64,000 bases of DNA. It comes from Halobacteriales archaeon QS_4_69_225 (GTDB lineage Archaea > Halobacteriota > Halobacteria > Halobacteriales > Haloarculaceae). Position 1 is the first letter of the stretch. Each line of letters begins with the position of its first letter. Shown here piece by piece: positions 59,699 to 64,000 of the stretch. The position numbers were made by a program, and so were the translations under genes. The stretch is from positions 1 to 64,000 of the forward strand of contig PXRL01000022.1 of NCBI GenBank assembly GCA_003020965.1, read 5' to 3'. The notes under the pieces are model-generated. The model was not told the DNA's origin. It worked only from the letters and a program-made list of their open reading frames with translations, and ran no database searches.

Positions 59699-61171
59699 AT
59701 GCCAGATGGGCGGCATCCGGAGGGGCCGACGGAGAAGTGCGGCGTCGTCGGCGTTTCGCTCGACGGTCGGGAGGCGGCGCGACCGTTGTACTACTCGCTG
59801 TACGCGCTCCAGCACCGCGGCCAGGAGTCGGCGGGCATCGTCACCCACGACGGCTTCCAGCAGCACAGCCACGTGGAGATGGGGCTGGTCGGCGACGCCT
59901 TCGACGCCGGCGACGTGGAGTCGCTGAACGGCTCCAACGGCATCGGTCACGTCCGGTACCCGACCGCCGGCAGCGTCGATTCCTGCTGTGCACAGCCCTT
60001 TTCGGTGTCGTTCAAGTCCGGCTCGCTTGGGCTGAGCCACAACGGCAACCTCGTCAACACCGCCGAGCTGCGCGAGGAGCTGGCCGCGAAGGGCCACGCA
60101 TTCACCAGCGACGGCGACACCGAGGTCATCGCCCACGAGCTCGCGCGCAACCTGCTGGAAGCGGACCTCGTGCGGGCCGTCAAGCGAATGATGAGCCGGG
60201 TCCACGGCTCCTACTCGCTGACCATCACCCACGACGACACCGTTCTCGGCGTCCGGGACCCGCAGGGCAACCGCCCGCTCTGCATCGGCGAACTCGACGA
60301 CGGCTACATGCTCGCCTCCGAATCGGCGGCCATCGACGTCCTCGACGGCGAGCTGGTCCGGGACGTCGAGCCCGGCGAGCTGGTCGTCCTCCGGCCGGAC
60401 GGCTCCGGCTTCGACAGCTACCAGCTGGTCGAAGCCGACGACGCCGCCCACTGCTTCTTCGAGCACGTCTACTTCGCCCGGCCGGACTCCCGCATCGACG
60501 GCAGCCTCGTCTACGACGTCCGCCGGGAGCTGGGCCGGAAGCTCTGGGAGGAAGGCGGCGTCGACACCGACGTCGTCCTACCGGTGCCGGACTCCGGGCG
60601 GGCCTTCGCCTCCGGCTACGCCGACGCCGCCCAGGCCGACGGCGCCGACGTCGAGTTCGCCGAGGGGCTTATGAAGAACCGCTACGTCGGCCGGACGTTC
60701 ATCATGCCGACCCAGGACGCCCGCGAGCGGGCCGTCCGGCTGAAGCTCAACCCGATCAAGGACGTCGTCGAGGGCCGGACCGTCACCGTCATCGACGACT
60801 CCATCGTCCGCGGCACCACGTCGACGCAGCTGGTCGAGCTGCTGCGGGACGTCGGCGCCGAGGCCGTCCACATGCGCATCGGCGCCCCGCCCATCGCCGC
60901 GCCCTGCTACATGGGCATCGACATGGCCTCCCGCGAGGAGCTCATCGCTGCCGGCCGCGACGTCGAGGAGATCCGCCAGGAGATCGGCGCCGACTCGCTG
61001 TCGTACCTCTCGGTCGACGCCGTCGCCGACGCCCTCGAAGAGTCGCGGACCGACCTCTGTCTTGGCTGCGTCACCGGCGAGTACCCCTACGACATCGAGG
61101 GCGAGGCGGCCGACCGCGACGTCGCACGGCCCGACATCGACGGTGCCGAGGCCGGAGTGGCCGACGACTGA
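59699..61171 (+). CDS. purF: Amidophosphoribosyltransferase PurF
   Basis: PurF makes phosphoribosylamine from PRPP and glutamine, the first committed step of purine synthesis. The 490-residue protein has the nucleophile C14 in TEKCGVVGVSLDGREAARPL after a 13-residue propeptide. The glutaminase continues with YALQHRGQESAGI, GHVRYPTAG and GLSHNGNLVNTAELRE. The PRPP-binding loop is TVTVIDDSIVRGTTS. The C-terminal end (LCLGCVTGEYPYDIEGEA) has a cysteine pair that is probably not a cluster site. Spacing from rpl37e is 147 bases. Confidence 0.96.
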   Translation: MPDGRHPEGPTEKCGVVGVSLDGREAARPLYYSLYALQHRGQESAGIVTHDGFQQHSHVEMGLVGDAFDAGDVESLNGSNGIGHVRYPTAGSVDSCCAQPFSVSFKSGSLGLSHNGNLVNTAELREELAAKGHAFTSDGDTEVIAHELARNLLEADLVRAVKRMMSRVHGSYSLTITHDDTVLGVRDPQGNRPLCIGELDDGYMLASESAAIDVLDGELVRDVEPGELVVLRPDGSGFDSYQLVEADDAAHCFFEHVYFARPDSRIDGSLVYDVRRELGRKLWEEGGVDTDVVLPVPDSGRAFASGYADAAQADGADVEFAEGLMKNRYVGRTFIMPTQDARERAVRLKLNPIKDVVEGRTVTVIDDSIVRGTTSTQLVELLRDVGAEAVHMRIGAPPIAAPCYMGIDMASREELIAAGRDVEEIRQEIGADSLSYLSVDAVADALEESRTDLCLGCVTGEYPYDIEGEAADRDVARPDIDGAEAGVADD

Positions 61172-61456
61172 CCGCTCTTCGACGGGGCACCTACGCCGCC
61201 CCGACAGGAACGTAGGGACAATTACCAGCGAGCGCATCCAGCCACCTCGCACCTTCCGGTACCCGGCGTCGATCAGCGCCCGCTACGGCGACGCAGTGGC
61301 CCGTGGCCGCCTCATCGCCGTGACTCGCTCGGTCGCGCCCTCCGGGCGCTCCCTCGTGGATGCTCGAATCAGCGATCGGACGGTCACCGGGCTGTTCGGG
61401 GCGGCCCCTCGGGGGTAGCGGCCGGGCGTCCGACGCTCAAGCGAGAGAACTCGTTT
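61172..61456. other. Non-coding gap after purF
   Basis: No gene is evident. A small triloop palindrome is present at 61335-61349 (GCGCCC, loop TCC, GGGCGC), probably the purF transcript end or one more member of the hairpin family. Confidence 0.4.
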
Positions 61457-61969
61457 TTAGACCAGTGGCTCCCCGCGGTCGCCGAGGTAGTCTAGCACCG
61501 ACCCGAGGCCAAATCCGTAGGTGATGTGGCCGAGTAGCGTCGCGACGACGTACAGCGGCAGCTGGACCCCGGAGTAGCCGGTGTAGAAGGCGAGTACGAA
61601 CCCCGTCCAGAGGACGAACCCGTAGGAGGCGCCCGCGGTGGCGAACGTCTCGCCGGGCAGGTACCGCCCGATGGAGGCGAACAGCAGCGGCCACGTCACC
61701 ATCCCGCCGAGCAGGAAGATGACGTAGCCGATGGCGTTGGCGTAGGCGGGCGCCAGCGCGGCCACGCCGCTGGTCTCGGCCAGGGTCGCGAAGGACCCGA
61801 GGTCGAAGGCGCCGAGCGTCGAAGCGGCCATCAGCACGAGCGTCATCAGCCCGGTGCCGACCGCGCCGCCGACCGCACCGATGAGCCCGTCGATGACGAT
61901 GCCGGTCAACGAGTTCGAGTCCCGGTCGCTGACGTCCGACATGCCGACGGCCGTGTCCTCCTCGCTCAT
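61457..61969 (-). CDS. DUF6789-like membrane protein
   Basis: A 170-residue protein with four helices: IGAVGGAVGTGLMTLVLMAA, AIGYVIFLLGGMVTWPLLFA, GASYGFVLWTGFVLAFYTGY and YVVATLLGHITYGFGLGSVL. ATG 61969 (MSEEDTAVGMSDVSDRDSNS) is a charged cytoplasmic start. The build matches a haloarchaeal family that I believe is DUF6789, often close to respiratory genes. Function unknown. Confidence 0.72.
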   Translation of the reverse strand: MSEEDTAVGMSDVSDRDSNSLTGIVIDGLIGAVGGAVGTGLMTLVLMAASTLGAFDLGSFATLAETSGVAALAPAYANAIGYVIFLLGGMVTWPLLFASIGRYLPGETFATAGASYGFVLWTGFVLAFYTGYSGVQLPLYVVATLLGHITYGFGLGSVLDYLGDRGEPLV

Positions 61970-62035
61970 GGCTCATACGGACGACGGGGACGGCTAAAGG
62001 GCTGACGCCGGTGTGCCGCCGCCAGCCGGAGCGCC

Positions 62036-62226
62036 CGGCCTCGCGGGTCACTTCGCTCCCCGCTATTCAGTCGGCGGCCTCGCTACCGCTCGGCCGCCCG
62101 GCCTCCCGAATCGCTCTGCTCTCCGCTCGTTCACTCGGCGGCCTCGCTGTCGCTCGGCTGCCCGGCCTCACGGGTCACTCCGTTCCCCGCTCGTTCACTC
62201 GGCGGCCTCGCTACCGCTCGGCCGCC
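62036..62226. repeat. Tandem 63/64-bp repeat at the helicase 3' end
   Basis: Three head-to-tail copies start at 62036, 62099 and 62163 (63, 64 and 64 bp). The copies share CGGCCTC at the start and GGCGGCCTCGCT then CGCTCGGC at the end, with some drift in the middle copy. The third copy contains the true last codons of the helicase gene (GRPSGSEAAE, stop at 62195); the other two lie after the stop. The gene end has thus been duplicated twice outward. Confidence 0.8.
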
Positions 62227-64000
62227 CGGCCCACTCCAGCATCCGCTCGTAAAACGGCCGGCTCCGGAGGGCGGCCTCGTCGCCGACCAGCACGAGCGCC
62301 CGCTTGGCCCGCGTCAGCGCGACGTTCACCCGGCGGTGGTCATCGAAGATCGGGCTGTCGAGATCGCCGGTCGCCACGAACGAGACGACGATCACCTCCT
62401 TGGCCGACCCCTGGAACCGGTCGACGGTGTCGACGGTCGCGGCGTCGAGCCGCTTCGATATCTCCGCCACCTGCGCCCGGAACGGCGCGATGACGCCGAT
62501 GTCGTCGGCGTCGACGCCCGCGGCGCGGAACGCGTCGACGACCTCGGCGACCCGGTCGGCCTCCGTCGGGTTGGAGTTGCCCGCCGCGGCCCCGTCGGGG
62601 TCGACGAACGACACCGGGTCGGACAGCGCCGACGGCAACGCCTCGGGGTCGACGCCCGGCAGGTCCGCGAGCCGCCGGCCGGCCACCTCGCCGGAGGCCG
62701 GCCGCAGTTGGCCGTCGTAGAACTCCCGACTCGGGAAGTACTGCACGCGCTGGCTCATCCGGTACTGCCGGTCCAAGGTTACGCCGGCCTCGGGGTGGTC
62801 GTCGATGAGCCGCTCGAACAGCGACTCCCGGAGCTCGTTTTCCGCGCGAACCACGGGCGGCAGCTGACGGTGGTCGCCGACGAGGACGAACCGGTCGGCG
62901 AGGTTCGTCGCCAGGAAGGTTCCGGGCTCGGCGAGCTGGCCGGCCTCGTCGACGACGGCGACGTCGAAGGACTGCGCCTTCAGCGCTCGCGAGCCGCAGG
63001 CCGCCGTCGTCGCCGCGACCACGCGGGCCTCGTCCAGCGCCGCCGCCCGCTCTTCGGGATCGCCGGCCCGCTCCAGCCGGTAGGACTGCATGTCCTCGCG
63101 GACGCCGGACTCCGAGCCCCACCGGACGACGTCGGTGAACCCCTGGGCTTCCAGCGCCTCGATTGCGTTGTCGACCGCGCGGTTCGTGAACGCCGACAGC
63201 AGCACCCGCCGGCCGTCGGCGACCAGCGCCCGGACCGTCCGCGCCAGCGTGTACGTCTTGCCCGTCCCCGGCGGGCCATGAACGAGCGCGAAGTCCTGGG
63301 CGTTCAACGCCGCGTTGACCGCCTCGTTCTGAGCGTCGTTGTTGTCGATGTAGACGCCGCGGTCGTCGTCGAAGGCGGGGTCGCGGCGGCCGAAAAGGAC
63401 GTCCTTCCGGTCCTCGTCGCCGCGGAGGATCGCGTCGTGCAGCGCCGTCAGCTGGCGATCGACGCCGATCTCCGAGGGGTAGACGTCGAGCCGCCGGAGC
63501 TCGAAGGGCTCGTCGGCGACGACGGTCACCTCCTCGCCGAGCCGCTCGACGGTCGCCAGCTCGGCGGTGCCGCGGGTCGGGTGGCCGTCGCTGGCCAGCA
63601 CCCGGTCGTCCTCGCGGATCTTCGAGACGGCGTCGCCGGTCCGGCGGGCCCGGAGCCGCCAGCGGCCGCCGTCGAGTGACTCCCGGCCGAGGGGCTCGAG
63701 GTCGACGAGCGCGCGGTCGTCGTCGACCCGCTCGGCGGCGGTCTGCTCCCACAGCTTCCGGTACTCGGCGTGGACCTCGCGGCGCTCCTCCTCGATCGCC
63801 CGGTAGAGCCGCTCGAAGTACGCTTGCTCGGCGTCGGGCACCGGCTCGCCGACGCGGCCGGCCTTCGACTCCTGGTCGAGCCGGCCCGCCACGACCATGC
63901 AGGTGTCCCGCTCGAAGCAGTACTCGCACTTCGCGTCGGCCTCGTACCCCGTCGGCACCGTCAGGTCGTACTCGGCGGCGGCGATCTCGTTGCGTTGCCG
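62195..64000 (-). CDS. Dna2/IGHMBP2-like SF1B helicase, N-terminus outside window
   Basis: The last 601 codons of a superfamily 1 helicase; the frame is open at the right edge. A cysteine cluster CEYCFERDTC near the visible start resembles the Fe-S site of Dna2-type nucleases. Helicase motifs are Q motif NDAQNEAVNAAL, Walker A GPPGTGKT, motif Ia SAFTNRAVDNAIEAL, Walker B VVDEAGQL, motif III GDHRQLPPVV, motif IV DRQYRMSQ, motif V TVDTVDRFQGSAKEVIVVSF and motif VI NVALTRAKRALVLVG. It probably works in DNA replication or repair. Its C-terminal codons overlap a tandem repeat. Confidence 0.93.
   Translation of the reverse strand, partial: RQRNEIAAAEYDLTVPTGYEADAKCEYCFERDTCMVVAGRLDQESKAGRVGEPVPDAEQAYFERLYRAIEEERREVHAEYRKLWEQTAAERVDDDRALVDLEPLGRESLDGGRWRLRARRTGDAVSKIREDDRVLASDGHPTRGTAELATVERLGEEVTVVADEPFELRRLDVYPSEIGVDRQLTALHDAILRGDEDRKDVLFGRRDPAFDDDRGVYIDNNDAQNEAVNAALNAQDFALVHGPPGTGKTYTLARTVRALVADGRRVLLSAFTNRAVDNAIEALEAQGFTDVVRWGSESGVREDMQSYRLERAGDPEERAAALDEARVVAATTAACGSRALKAQSFDVAVVDEAGQLAEPGTFLATNLADRFVLVGDHRQLPPVVRAENELRESLFERLIDDHPEAGVTLDRQYRMSQRVQYFPSREFYDGQLRPASGEVAGRRLADLPGVDPEALPSALSDPVSFVDPDGAAAGNSNPTEADRVAEVVDAFRAAGVDADDIGVIAPFRAQVAEISKRLDAATVDTVDRFQGSAKEVIVVSFVATGDLDSPIFDDHRRVNVALTRAKRALVLVGDEAALRSRPFYERMLEWAGRPSGSEAAE

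Overview
The window comes from a haloarchaeon (class Halobacteria). Its DNA is very GC-rich and the proteins are strongly acidic. Genes lie close together, and many have a TATA-like box 24-30 bases before the first codon, as expected for leaderless transcripts. Marker genes are archaeal: proteasome alpha subunit, two RNase P proteins, SBDS, LSm, L37e, AglB and AglJ, and a four-gene succinate dehydrogenase. I cannot name the genus.

Layout. 1-5.4 kb is a sugar region: the end of a sugar ABC transporter ATPase, a dead F420 oxidoreductase gene, and convergent GH68 (levansucrase-type) and GH32 (beta-fructosidase-type) genes. 5.5-6.1 kb is a non-coding hairpin tract. 6.2-10.6 kb holds moaC, a DNA segment bounded by a perfect 96-bp direct repeat that carries a beta-propeller gene, then hflX and SBDS. 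10.7-17.1 kb has two tandem Tat-exported subtilases. 17.2-22.0 kb has psmA, the RNase P Rpp14/Pop5 protein and sdhCDBA. 22.3-31.2 kb has hsp20, a GlmU-like enzyme, an HSDL2-like reductase, an acyltransferase, an XPB-type helicase split by a 491-residue intein, and small conserved genes. 31.2-35.8 kb is accessory DNA: a CHAT protease with a facing micro-protein gene, and a solo tnpB element. 36-41.7 kb is the N-glycosylation locus (aglJ, aglB, a DUF368 lipid-carrier translocase candidate) followed by a rhomboid protease. 41.8-44.5 kb has RNase P Rpp30, a methyltransferase, a DUF420 gene with an altered tail, and tRNA-Leu followed by three tandem copies of its 3' end. 44.6-57.4 kb is mostly metabolic (AlaX, two acyl-CoA dehydrogenases, PanB, BKACE, enoyl-CoA hydratase, thiolase with its OB-fold partner), with a TumE-type toxin-antitoxin pair placed between panB and a damaged copy of the panB 3' half. 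57.5-64 kb has a second hairpin tract, a metalloprotease, LSm-L37e-purF, a DUF6789 protein and a Dna2-like helicase cut by the right edge.

The most unusual feature is a family of short palindromes with exactly three-base loops, mostly of the C(GNA)G type, which are known to fold very stably. They occur as strings at 57.5-57.8 kb and 5.86-6.03 kb, as a pair at 34.0 kb, and inside a 102-bp insertion that rewrites the end of the DUF420 gene. Three loci share flanking sequence, while the two arms of their hairpins differ in matching ways. The tRNA-Leu 3'-end array is a second unexplained repeat system. Two further insertions (beta-propeller segment, toxin-antitoxin pair) are bounded by duplicated ends of a resident gene.
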